NCBI GenBank assembly: GCA_023249275.1
Contig: JAHFCV010000059.1
Location: 1-12,017 of the forward strand
Source of the DNA: Candidatus Methanoperedens sp.
GTDB lineage: Archaea; Halobacteriota; Methanosarcinia; Methanosarcinales; Methanoperedenaceae
Direction of reading: 5' to 3'
Length of the DNA: 12,017 bases
Numbering within the stretch: the first letter of the stretch is position 1; each line of letters opens with the position of its first letter. Under the pieces are notes generated by a model that was not told the DNA's origin, ran no database searches, and worked only from the letters and a program-made list of their open reading frames with translations. Both the position numbers and the translations under genes were made by a program. This document shows positions 7,525-12,017 of the stretch, one piece after another.

Positions 7525-7570
7525 GTTATCAGGTGCGATAACAATTTAAAGATGAAAAGGGTTATCACCT
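7525..7570 (+). promoter_or_regulatory. Candidate NikR operator (three GTTATC/GATAAC half-sites)
   Basis: GTTATC (7525-7530) and GATAAC (7537-7542) form a perfect 6-6-6 palindrome, GTTATCAGGTGCGATAAC. A further GTTATC begins at 7561. The inner pair is longer: AGGTGcGATAAC at 7531-7542 mirrors GTTATCACCT at 7561-7570 apart from one extra base, with 18 bases between. Two separated inverted half-sites are the layout of known NikR operators, although this sequence differs from the E. coli GTATGA/TCATAC site. The sites flank a TATA-like element and the expected transcription start of nikR, so binding would block transcription. Nickel-dependent autoregulation is inferred. Confidence 0.55.
7543..7550 (+). 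promoter_or_regulatory. TATA-like element of the nikR-trmY transcript
   Basis: The AATTTAAA stretch is the best TATA-like element that would place the transcription start (about 25 bases downstream, near 7570-7575) before the nikR ribosome binding site. It lies between the two half-sites of the candidate operator. The more obvious AT-rich run at 7576-7589 would start transcription past the nikR ATG and is less likely. Confidence 0.4.
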
Positions 7571-7600
7571 CTTAAATTATATTTGTATAAGGAAAGGAAT

Positions 7601-8023
7601 ATGGAACAGGATTTAGCTCGCATCGGCGTATCTCTGCCTGAGAATTTACTTGAAAAATTCGATGAAATCATAACCAAAAGAGGTTATTCTTCACGTTCCG
7701 AAGGAATCAGGGACGCTATAAGAGGTTATATCCGCTACTATGCATGGATGAGCGAGGTCGAAGGTGAAAGGGTGGGGACAATCTCGCTGGTGTACGACCA
7801 CAGCCAGAGGGGGCTTGTAAATTCACTGCTTGATATAGAGCATGAGTTTTCAGAAATAATACGCTCTTCCCTTCACATGCATATAAATCACGATATGTGC
7901 ATGGAAGTATTAATGGTGCGGGGTGACGGTGAGGATGTCAAGGCTGTTACCGAGAAGATAATGACGCTAAGAGGCGTGAAACACGTCAAGCTGACCACAA
8001 TTATCCCTGAAGAAGAAATCTGA
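7601..8023 (+). CDS. nikR: NikR nickel-responsive transcriptional regulator
   Basis: Ribbon-helix-helix repressor that binds DNA as a nickel-loaded tetramer, usually controlling nickel uptake or nickel enzymes. Residues 5-45 are the RHH domain (ARIGVSLPENLLEKFDEII, then RGYSSRSEGIRDAIRGYI). Residues from about 55 are the ACT-like nickel domain. By alignment with E. coli NikR (H76, H87, H89, C95), the square-planar ligands are H81, H92, H94 and C100, within the segment LHMHINHDMC; all are present. The 140-residue length is normal. The ATG at 7601 is preferred over an upstream in-frame TTG at 7583, because AAGGAAAGG sits at 7589-7597 and the TTG would add residues not seen in the family. It is followed ten bases later by trmY, probably on one transcript. 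Its position next to a hydrogenase-like complex that has lost its nickel site is unexpected. Confidence 0.96.
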   Translation: MEQDLARIGVSLPENLLEKFDEIITKRGYSSRSEGIRDAIRGYIRYYAWMSEVEGERVGTISLVYDHSQRGLVNSLLDIEHEFSEIIRSSLHMHINHDMCMEVLMVRGDGEDVKAVTEKIMTLRGVKHVKLTTIIPEEEI

Positions 8024-8033
8024 ACATTTCAAT

Positions 8034-8588
8034 ATGCGTGAATTTATTTTATACTCAAGGACAGGAAGAACAGATTCAAGATTCCACAGTCTCATGGAAG
8101 CAGGACGGCTGGATGTTGTTTACCAGTGTATCCTGATGTCGCTTTTTCGCTCGCATGCTATCCGCAGGGATGTCACATTCCATGCGCTCCTGGGCGGCGC
8201 TCCGAACCCACCGCTGGAACTGGTAGTTAATGGAGGGGAACTGCGCGATGCGCGCACGGATGAACGTACCTGGGAAGACATCCTTCGAAAAGTTCTGTCG
8301 GGGAGGGCGCATCCCGGTATTCATGTCAGAAAAAACAGCCTCCAGAGTCTGGTTAAGGAGAAAAAAAACATCTTTGTCCTTGAGGAATCGGGTGAGAGCA
8401 TAAAGACCATCGATCTTGGCGCTGACCCTGTTTTTGTGCTGGGGGACCAGGTTGGACTTCCAAAAAAGGACGAGGAATTCGTATTGAGATATGGGAAAAA
8501 AGTTTCGATAGGTCAGAAGGCGTATCTGGCTTCTGCATGTATCTGTATTATTAACTATATTCTGGATGAGCGCGAGTCTTTTTCATAG
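8034..8588 (+). CDS. trmY: TrmY: tRNA (pseudouridine-54-N1)-methyltransferase
   Basis: Archaeal SPOUT-family enzyme that uses S-adenosylmethionine to methylate N1 of pseudouridine 54 in the tRNA T-loop. The N-terminus MREFILYSRT matches the family start. The motifs EAGRLDVVYQC (22-32) and SHAIRRDVTFHALLGGAPNP (40-59) are characteristic, as are DERTWEDILRKVL and HPGIHVRK. The trefoil-knot SAM site shows LGDQVG (136-141) and the following strand-loop KVSIGQKAYLASAC (156-169). At 184 residues it is slightly shorter than the M. jannaschii protein (about 200). There is no clear ribosome binding site in the short gap from nikR, so it may be translated by coupling. The pairing with nikR has no obvious functional logic. 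Confidence 0.92.
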   Translation: MREFILYSRTGRTDSRFHSLMEAGRLDVVYQCILMSLFRSHAIRRDVTFHALLGGAPNPPLELVVNGGELRDARTDERTWEDILRKVLSGRAHPGIHVRKNSLQSLVKEKKNIFVLEESGESIKTIDLGADPVFVLGDQVGLPKKDEEFVLRYGKKVSIGQKAYLASACICIINYILDERESFS

Positions 8589-8644
8589 TTATATTGGTAA
8601 ATATTGCGGATAATTGCAAAAGATTCTTTAAAGTATTAATACCA

Positions 8645-8656
8645 GATTATATATAT
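8645..8656 (+). promoter_or_regulatory. TATA box of the small membrane-protein gene
   Basis: GATTATATATAT is a strong archaeal TATA element. Its centre is about 31 bases before the ATG at 8682, which would place the transcription start within a few bases of the start codon. No ribosome binding site precedes the ATG, so a leaderless mRNA is likely. Confidence 0.6.
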
Positions 8657-8681
8657 TGCTTATGGATATACAATATTAGCA

Positions 8682-8963
8682 ATGAAGCTTAAACCGATAA
8701 ACAACAGGATGAAATTGGTGATGGTAATTGCCCTGGGCTTGGTTATTAGCCTCTACTTTTCAATTCCGGCAATAGTTATTGTCATGCTCATCGGACTTCT
8801 GTTTATTCCTCCGGTACTGCTATTTGCATCTGTTTTCAAAGAAGGTGTACTGGTAATAGCAAAAGAACTGGGCGCAGCGCTGGAATCGGGAAAAGAAAGG
8901 TTTGTAATTTCCATCTCGAAGGAATCCATCGTTCTTGAGCCAAATTTAAAAGATAATTTTTAA
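8682..8963 (+). CDS. Small two-helix membrane protein of unknown function
   Basis: Family not recognised. Of 93 residues, 12-30 and 31-52 are hydrophobic and probably form a hairpin of two helices broken by SIPA and the IPP at 42-44. The basic N-terminus (KLKPINNRMK) suggests it faces the cytoplasm. The last 40 residues are soluble and amphipathic: a likely helix (53-69) and then a strand-like RFVISISKESIVLE. It has its own TATA promoter and is followed by T-runs, so it looks like a single-gene transcript. It is supported as a gene by promoter, coherent topology and codon use similar to its neighbours. Confidence 0.7.
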   Translation: MKLKPINNRMKLVMVIALGLVISLYFSIPAIVIVMLIGLLFIPPVLLFASVFKEGVLVIAKELGAALESGKERFVISISKESIVLEPNLKDNF

Positions 8964-8976
8964 TTTTTGTTCTTTG
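8956..8976 (+). terminator. T-rich terminator after the small membrane protein
   Basis: Three T-runs (5, 5 and 3 T) span the stop codon and the bases just after it, as expected for archaeal factor-independent termination. No stem-loop precedes them. Confidence 0.45.
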
Positions 8977-9056
8977 GTCTTCGTTTAACGAGTTTGACTG
9001 ATTCAATACATATCGTTTTTCTGAATACAATGATTCTCAGTATTTAACTTAAAAAG
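8977..9056. other. Intergenic stretch before the second repeat element
   Basis: Positions 8977-9056 and 9216-9290, on either side of the repeat element, show no reading frame with coding character, no RNA gene and no clear promoter that I can recognise. Together with the repeat they form a gene-free gap of about 330 bases. Confidence 0.5.
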
Positions 9057-9215
9057 AACACGGATGACGCGGATTGGACGGATTTTCACGGATATGTTTT
9101 CGTATCCGCGCACATCCGTAAGCCGAAACTTCGGCTTGCGCAGTGTTGGGGTATGCTTTGCATACCCTTTGTTTGATAAACCTTTTCAAAGGTTTTCATC
9201 CGTGCAATCCGTGTT
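9057..9215. repeat. Composite inverted-repeat element with CACGGAT arms and nested hairpins
   Basis: The left arm carries four CACGGAT-like units at 9059, 9068, 9077 and 9087 (spacing 9, 9 and 10). The right arm carries two ATCCGTG units at 9198 and 9207. AACACGGAT at 9057-9065 pairs with ATCCGTGTT at 9207-9215. Between the arms are several hairpins: CGGATA/TATCCG (9089-9108, loop 8), AAGCCGAA/TTCGGCTT (9120-9137, loop 2), GGGTATGC/GCATACCC (9149-9167, loop 3) and AAACCTTT/AAAGGTTT (9178-9195, loop 2). The last three are perfect 8-base stems. No reading frame is visible inside. It resembles a dispersed palindromic repeat rather than a gene; whether it is mobile or transcribed is unknown. Confidence 0.8.
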
Positions 9216-9290
9216 CCATTACTGTATTACTCTTAACCGATGACACATGGAATCCCTTAAGCTTTCGAATTGGAGTGAAAGGAAGGATAA

Positions 9291-9470
9291 TATATTATTA
9301 AAGAAAATATTACACGGAATCTAACCATAAGAGTACGGTCTGATAAAGAACCAGGAGCAACGCAAATGCCGGAAGAAGGAGATGTCCCTGAAGCACCAGG
9401 ATTCGTTAGTGTTATGACTATTGTCAGCATTTTAGCAAGAGCACGCATAGTTTCGAGGTGGAAAAAATGA
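9291..9470 (+). pseudogene. Start-less C-terminal fragment with a PGF-CTERM-like sorting tail
   Basis: An open frame after a TAA at 9288 runs 59 codons to a TGA at 9468-9470. It has no credible start at its beginning; the first ATG (9366) would give only 34 residues. The translation contains ENITRNLTIRVRSDKEPGAT, with two N-glycosylation sequons, then an acidic Pro/Glu linker, then PGFVSVMTIVSILA followed by basic RARIVSRWKK. PGF plus a hydrophobic stretch plus a basic end is the layout of the archaeal PGF-CTERM signal processed by archaeosortase on S-layer-like proteins, although the hydrophobic part is short. It is probably the remaining tail of a larger secreted protein. Its stop overlaps the next gene's ATG (ATGA), as in a working operon, which suggests an intact gene once stood here. 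Confidence 0.45.
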
Positions 9471-10057
9471 AGAAATTAATTTTATTTTTATTTGTTTTCA
9501 TGCTTTTAGTTAATACCGTTTCAGCCGCAGTGAACGCAAGCGTCGAGCTTCATGGAGAGAAAACCGACGTTGTTCTCGGGGAAGATATTATATTAAAACT
9601 CTCAGCGGTCAATATTATTACAAAACCAACGATGACAGTGCAGGTAATTTTAATCCCGCCTTCAGGGATGTCCGTGAGTTCATCTGAATTCGTTACATCA
9701 GGCGCCGGGCAATTCACTTCAACTTTTAATATCAGTACAGGCACGGGCAGGGATATTGAGGTAAGAATTAGGGCAAACCAGATAGGTAATTTTAGTGTTA
9801 AAGGAAGGGTGATATATTACTTCGGGGGTGATATATCAACCGCGGAAGACAGTACACTGAGTCTTCCTATAAAAGTAAGGGCTCCTCCTGCGCCGCCGCA
9901 AACGCGAGTTGAACGTGTAACAGGATTGAGCACAAATGAACTGGTAATTATCGGAATTGTTGTTTTGATACTGATATTTGTTATTTATAAATTAATAAAC
10001 AAACTGACTCGACTATTAGCAGATATTCTATTGAAAAATGGGAATTATATGCACTAG
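9467..10057 (+). CDS. Secreted, membrane-anchored protein of unknown function
   Basis: 196 residues from the ATG at 9467; an upstream GTG at 9458 is possible, but GAGGTGG at 9455-9461 serves well as ribosome binding site for the ATG. Residues 1-20 form a signal peptide ending LVNTVSA. Residues 21 to about 138 alternate hydrophobic and polar positions as in a beta-sandwich (Ig or CARDB-like) domain, with sequons NAS (23), NIS (88) and NFS (108). A proline-rich linker APPAPP (139-144) leads to a transmembrane helix (159-176) and a short tail. The extracytoplasmic domain is displayed outside the cell and anchored by the helix. The last 17 codons may be out of frame: another frame from 9991 onward is clearly coding (see the next feature), so the natural protein may continue instead of stopping at 10057. 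Confidence 0.7.
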   Translation: MKKLILFLFVFMLLVNTVSAAVNASVELHGEKTDVVLGEDIILKLSAVNIITKPTMTVQVILIPPSGMSVSSSEFVTSGAGQFTSTFNISTGTGRDIEVRIRANQIGNFSVKGRVIYYFGGDISTAEDSTLSLPIKVRAPPAPPQTRVERVTGLSTNELVIIGIVVLILIFVIYKLINKLTRLLADILLKNGNYMH

Positions 10058-10311
10058 GGGCTGGACATGGTGGTATTTTATTATTTGCACTTTTTGCGTC
10101 GATATCAATATTTTATGGAAATCTTCGTGATCCAGAAGTTCTAATTTATATACCTTTTTCTATAATAACTTTAATTATTACATATCAAATATTTAGATAT
10201 AACAAATTATCTAAAAAATTTTCTTTTGCTAATGTAATTTTACTTTCAGTATTTTTTATTATTAATTTTTTATCAGTCGGTGATTTTTGGGGCGGGCTTT
10301 TTTGGTCTTCT
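9991..10311 (+). pseudogene. Coding in-frame 5' extension of the 10312 gene without a start codon
   Basis: The frame of the gene at 10312 stays open upstream to a TAA at 9988-9990, giving 107 extra codons with no ATG, GTG or TTG. The translation is convincingly a membrane protein: RYSIEKWELYALG, then helices around GILLFALFASISIFYG, VLIYIPFSIITLIITYQIF and FANVILLSVFFIINFLSVG, separated by polar loops (GNLRDPE, RYNKLSKKFS). The frame lies one base back from that of the preceding gene. Joining the two near 9985-10000 would give one protein running from signal peptide to zinc ribbon. Explanations are a frameshift mutation, an assembly error, a non-standard start codon, or programmed frameshifting. 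The sequence alone cannot decide between them. Confidence 0.6.
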
Positions 10312-11400
10312 ATGTACGGAATATTGCCTTCTATTCCAAGTATTTTAAATATAATAACTATAAAAAAATATGGAGAATATCCAGCAACTGAAATAAAAGA
10401 AAAAGAACAAATTAACGAGGAAAAATATACTAAAAATGAAGAAGCAGTGTCCTTGAAAATTCAATATGGTCAACACGAAATTAGACAAAATGAATTTAAG
10501 AAACCAATAGAAATAATTAAACAAAACATAATAGATGTCAAAACAGCCTTCGGCTACAAGGGCGCCGCGATTATTTACAAATTAAAGATAGAGAACAACA
10601 CATCCGACCCCATCAGCGATATCAAAGTATATCCCTACGTTCCTGATGTTTTCCTGCTCAGGGAGAAAGAAAAATCAATCGCACTTATCGAGCCAAAAGC
10701 CAGCCAGACCGTGACCTTTGAAATCCGTCCCACAGGCGAGTGCGGCGACTGCAATGTTTCAGGTAGAATTAATTATTACGATATGATTTTAAAAAAACGT
10801 CTGGATATTGAGCTTAGACCAAAATCCCTGAGTATCGTTTGCCCTATGCTTCACAGAAAAGAGATAAGTGAGGATGCGTGGAGAGACCTCGTATCAGGGC
10901 TCGTAAAAGCTGAAGAGACTACCACAGATATACCTATCGACGGCGAGGGTTTGTTTGGAATAATCTCGGAAATATTAAAAGACCTGAATCTCTTTATGCT
11001 TCCGCCAGTCATCACCAGAGCCAAACAGATATTCAGGGGAACTGCGCGCTTCTATTGCGAAGGCGTGAAAGGCTTGAGGTATGCAGCGCAAATTGAAGTC
11101 GTTGGAGGAGCAAGGAAGTCGAAGCTCATCCTTAAGGCGTGGGCTGAGAAAGAGGATGCTCTCACAGGTTTTTATCACGGCGTACTTGATGAAATAGAGA
11201 AACGCGTCAAAGTGAAAGAATATATCGACGACAGCATCGTGCAGTACAACGTTCACATCGGTGACAAAATCGGCACGCTGGTCAAGGATTCCGTAGTCCA
11301 GCGCTCAAACATCGGCGCCAGCGCCAGAAAGTGCCCCAACTGCGGCAGGGAAGTTGAAGCTAATGAGAAGTTCTGCCTTGAATGCGGAACTAAATTGTAA
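10312..11400 (+). CDS. Membrane protein with beta-sandwich-like domain and C-terminal zinc ribbon (N-terminus uncertain)
   Basis: 362 residues from the first ATG in frame, but that ATG sits inside a transmembrane region, so the real N-terminus is probably upstream (9991-10311). After the last hydrophobic stretch (GILPSIPSILNIITI) comes a charged, coil-like segment (24-55). A strand-rich domain follows at about 80-160, with AAIIYKLKIENNTSDPISDI, VYPYVPDVF and RPTGECGDCNVSGRINYYD; it resembles CARDB/adaptin-ear-type modules. Residues 165-290 are mixed helix and strand and not recognised. Near the end is IGTLVKDSVVQRSNIGA, then a zinc ribbon with C341, C344, C355 and C358 (CPNCGREVEANEKFCLECG). 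Composition changes sharply near 10540 from very AT-rich to about the window average. The next gene shares both C-terminal modules. Function unknown. Confidence 0.72.
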   Translation: MYGILPSIPSILNIITIKKYGEYPATEIKEKEQINEEKYTKNEEAVSLKIQYGQHEIRQNEFKKPIEIIKQNIIDVKTAFGYKGAAIIYKLKIENNTSDPISDIKVYPYVPDVFLLREKEKSIALIEPKASQTVTFEIRPTGECGDCNVSGRINYYDMILKKRLDIELRPKSLSIVCPMLHRKEISEDAWRDLVSGLVKAEETTTDIPIDGEGLFGIISEILKDLNLFMLPPVITRAKQIFRGTARFYCEGVKGLRYAAQIEVVGGARKSKLILKAWAEKEDALTGFYHGVLDEIEKRVKVKEYIDDSIVQYNVHIGDKIGTLVKDSVVQRSNIGASARKCPNCGREVEANEKFCLECGTKL

Positions 11401-11413
11401 ATGATGTTAAAAT

Positions 11414-11421
11414 AAGGAGGT
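11414..11421 (+). promoter_or_regulatory. Strong ribosome binding site of the small zinc-ribbon gene
   Basis: AAGGAGGT is a near-perfect match to the archaeal anti-Shine-Dalgarno complement, six bases before the ATG (from the last G). It fixes the start at 11427 and suggests efficient translation from a transcript shared with the upstream gene, 26 bases away. Confidence 0.7.
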
Positions 11422-11426
11422 AAAAC

Positions 11427-11732
11427 ATGGTAAAGTTCTGTCCAAACTGTGGAAATCAAATGAATGAAAATGCAAAATTTTGCATGGAATGCGGCACTAA
11501 AATTGAAGACACTACAAATAGAGGCTCTGAAATAAAAGATAATATGATACAACGATCGCAGGTCGGAGCAGCGAGCGTTGGGAATATTCATATTTCTCCG
11601 GTGATAAAAATAGAGTCTGAAAAGATCAAACCAGAATCTGAAAGGCCTGGAACCAAATTGCACAGTAGATTTGTAACAATCGGTCTTATTCTATTATTAA
11701 TACTCATACTTCTGTGGTATTTTACCCGATAG
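11427..11732 (+). CDS. Small tail-anchored zinc-ribbon protein
   Basis: 101 residues. Residues 3-25 form a zinc ribbon with C5, C8, C19 and C22 (CPNCGNQMNENAKFCMECG). Residues 35-52 contain IKDNMIQRSQVGAASVG, clearly related to KDSVVQRSNIGAS in the preceding protein. A polar linker leads to a single hydrophobic helix (82-99) ending in a basic residue, so the ribbon should face the cytoplasm with the protein anchored by its tail. Zinc-ribbon plus DSV(V/I)xRSxIG-type proteins are common and uncharacterised in archaea. It probably forms an operon with the gene before it and may pair with it through the shared modules; that is inference. Confidence 0.82.
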   Translation: MVKFCPNCGNQMNENAKFCMECGTKIEDTTNRGSEIKDNMIQRSQVGAASVGNIHISPVIKIESEKIKPESERPGTKLHSRFVTIGLILLLILILLWYFTR

Positions 11733-11797
11733 AGTGTTGAAATATATCCCGTGAAATGTTGAATACTGATTCCAAGCAAAGTCCCGCAGTCACCCAA

Positions 11798-11807
11798 CTT
11801 ATTTATT
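11798..11807 (+). promoter_or_regulatory. TATA-like promoter element before the DUF531-like gene
   Basis: CTTATTTATT is centred about 29 bases upstream of the ATG at 11831. That would put the transcription start almost on the start codon, and no ribosome binding site is present, so a leaderless transcript is likely. The rest of 11733-11830 shows nothing else recognisable. Confidence 0.45.
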
Positions 11808-11830
11808 CCGCCGCTTCGTAACTAATATAT

Positions 11831-12017
11831 ATGCTCACCCTCGGGCTCGTAAACACCTACGACAAAATAAAGCTCCACGAAGCGCATTACCGCAGTATTG
11901 CCAGGGCGGCGCCCATCGCATACGCTTTCGGGTTCAATCGTGCCCTTTTTGATTATCCCTTCAAAATGAGTGCGGGAGAACTTGTGGATTTCGTGAAAGA
12001 TAAAACCACTATCGGAG
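11831..12017 (+). CDS. Probable DUF531-family archaeal protein (3' partial)
   Basis: The first 62 codons of a gene that runs off the window. The visible start, MLTLGLVNTYDKIKLHEAHY followed by RSIARAAPIAYAFGFNRALF, matches my recollection of the N-terminus of the archaeal DUF531 family (a short opening strand, NTYD, LHEAHxRxIARAAP). The family is conserved in euryarchaea, and I know of no firmly established function. It is transcribed separately from the zinc-ribbon genes, judging by the promoter-like element and the 98-base gap. Codon use returns to the GC-richer style of the hyf-like operon. The frame stays open to the window end. Confidence 0.65.
   Translation, partial: MLTLGLVNTYDKIKLHEAHYRSIARAAPIAYAFGFNRALFDYPFKMSAGELVDFVKDKTTIG

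Noticed and set aside
7576..7589. AT-rich run as the nikR TATA box
   Set aside because: Transcription would begin downstream of the ATG, which conflicts with the ribosome binding site at 7589-7597.
7583..7600. Upstream TTG as nikR start, adding six residues
   Set aside because: The ATG at 7601 has AAGGAAAGG a few bases upstream and gives a normal NikR N-terminus.
9120..9195. tRNA or other standard RNA gene
   Set aside because: The stems are simple adjacent hairpins with 2-3 base loops; no cloverleaf, T-loop GTTCRA motif or CCA-end geometry is present.
9057..9215. CRISPR array
   Set aside because: The repeated units are 7-9 bases with 2-base gaps and occur in inverted arms; CRISPR repeats are longer, direct and separated by spacers of 30 bases or more.
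9985..10010. Classical -1 programmed frameshift site
   Set aside because: The A-rich stretch does not fit X-XXY-YYZ in the frame of the upstream gene and no strong downstream stem-loop is visible, so recoding is only one of several possibilities.
10039..10131. Third-frame ATG short frame of about 30 codons in the AT-rich region
   Set aside because: Its translation is rich in Trp and Cys without pattern, while the overlapping frame from 9991 encodes coherent membrane helices.

Overview
The window reads as archaeal chromosomal DNA, most likely from a methanogen- or ANME-like member of the Methanosarcinales (a Methanoperedens-type organism would fit; this is inference). The reasons are an archaeal-only tRNA methyltransferase (TrmY), a probable DUF531 protein, ribosome binding sites matching the archaeal 16S tail (GGAGG/GAGGTGAT), TATA-type promoters about 25-30 bases before ATG codons that look leaderless, and an S-layer-style C-terminal sorting tail. 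Every supported gene is on the + strand.

Positions 1-7352 hold one tightly packed operon for a membrane-bound complex of the group 4 [NiFe]-hydrogenase / complex I superfamily. The order is hyfB-like (5' cut by the window edge), hyfC-, hyfE-, hyfF-, hyfG-, hyfH- and hyfI-like, then a UspA-family gene. Genes abut or overlap by ATGA. The membrane arm (two antiporter-type subunits plus NuoH- and NuoK-type subunits) and the electron-transfer subunits (two-cluster ferredoxin and NuoB-type subunit) keep their diagnostic residues. The hyfG-like catalytic subunit does not: all four cysteines that bind the NiFe site are replaced (Ser, Asn, Ser, Gly), and the protein ends where a mature HycE would end after maturation cleavage. 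This is therefore best read as an ion-translocating, hydrogenase-related (Ehr-type) oxidoreductase with no NiFe site and an unknown electron partner.

Positions 7353-8588 hold a T-rich terminator, a 91-base inverted repeat built from 9-base CACGAAT units, a probable NikR operator of GTTATC/GATAAC half-sites, nikR with all four nickel ligands, and trmY. A nickel sensor beside a nickel-free hydrogenase homologue is notable.

Positions 8589-9290 hold a small two-helix membrane protein of unknown function with a leaderless-type promoter. A second inverted-repeat element follows (9057-9215) that uses CACGGAT units and encloses several small hairpins.

Positions 9291-11732 are a cell-surface and zinc-ribbon neighbourhood. 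It holds a start-less fragment ending in a PGF-CTERM-like tail, a secreted membrane-anchored protein, a large membrane protein whose clearly coding N-terminal part (9991-10311) has no start codon and lies in another frame from the preceding gene, and a small tail-anchored zinc-ribbon protein that shares two modules with it in swapped order. Positions 9985-10540 are far more AT-rich than the flanks.

The window ends in the first 62 codons of a probable DUF531 gene with its own promoter.
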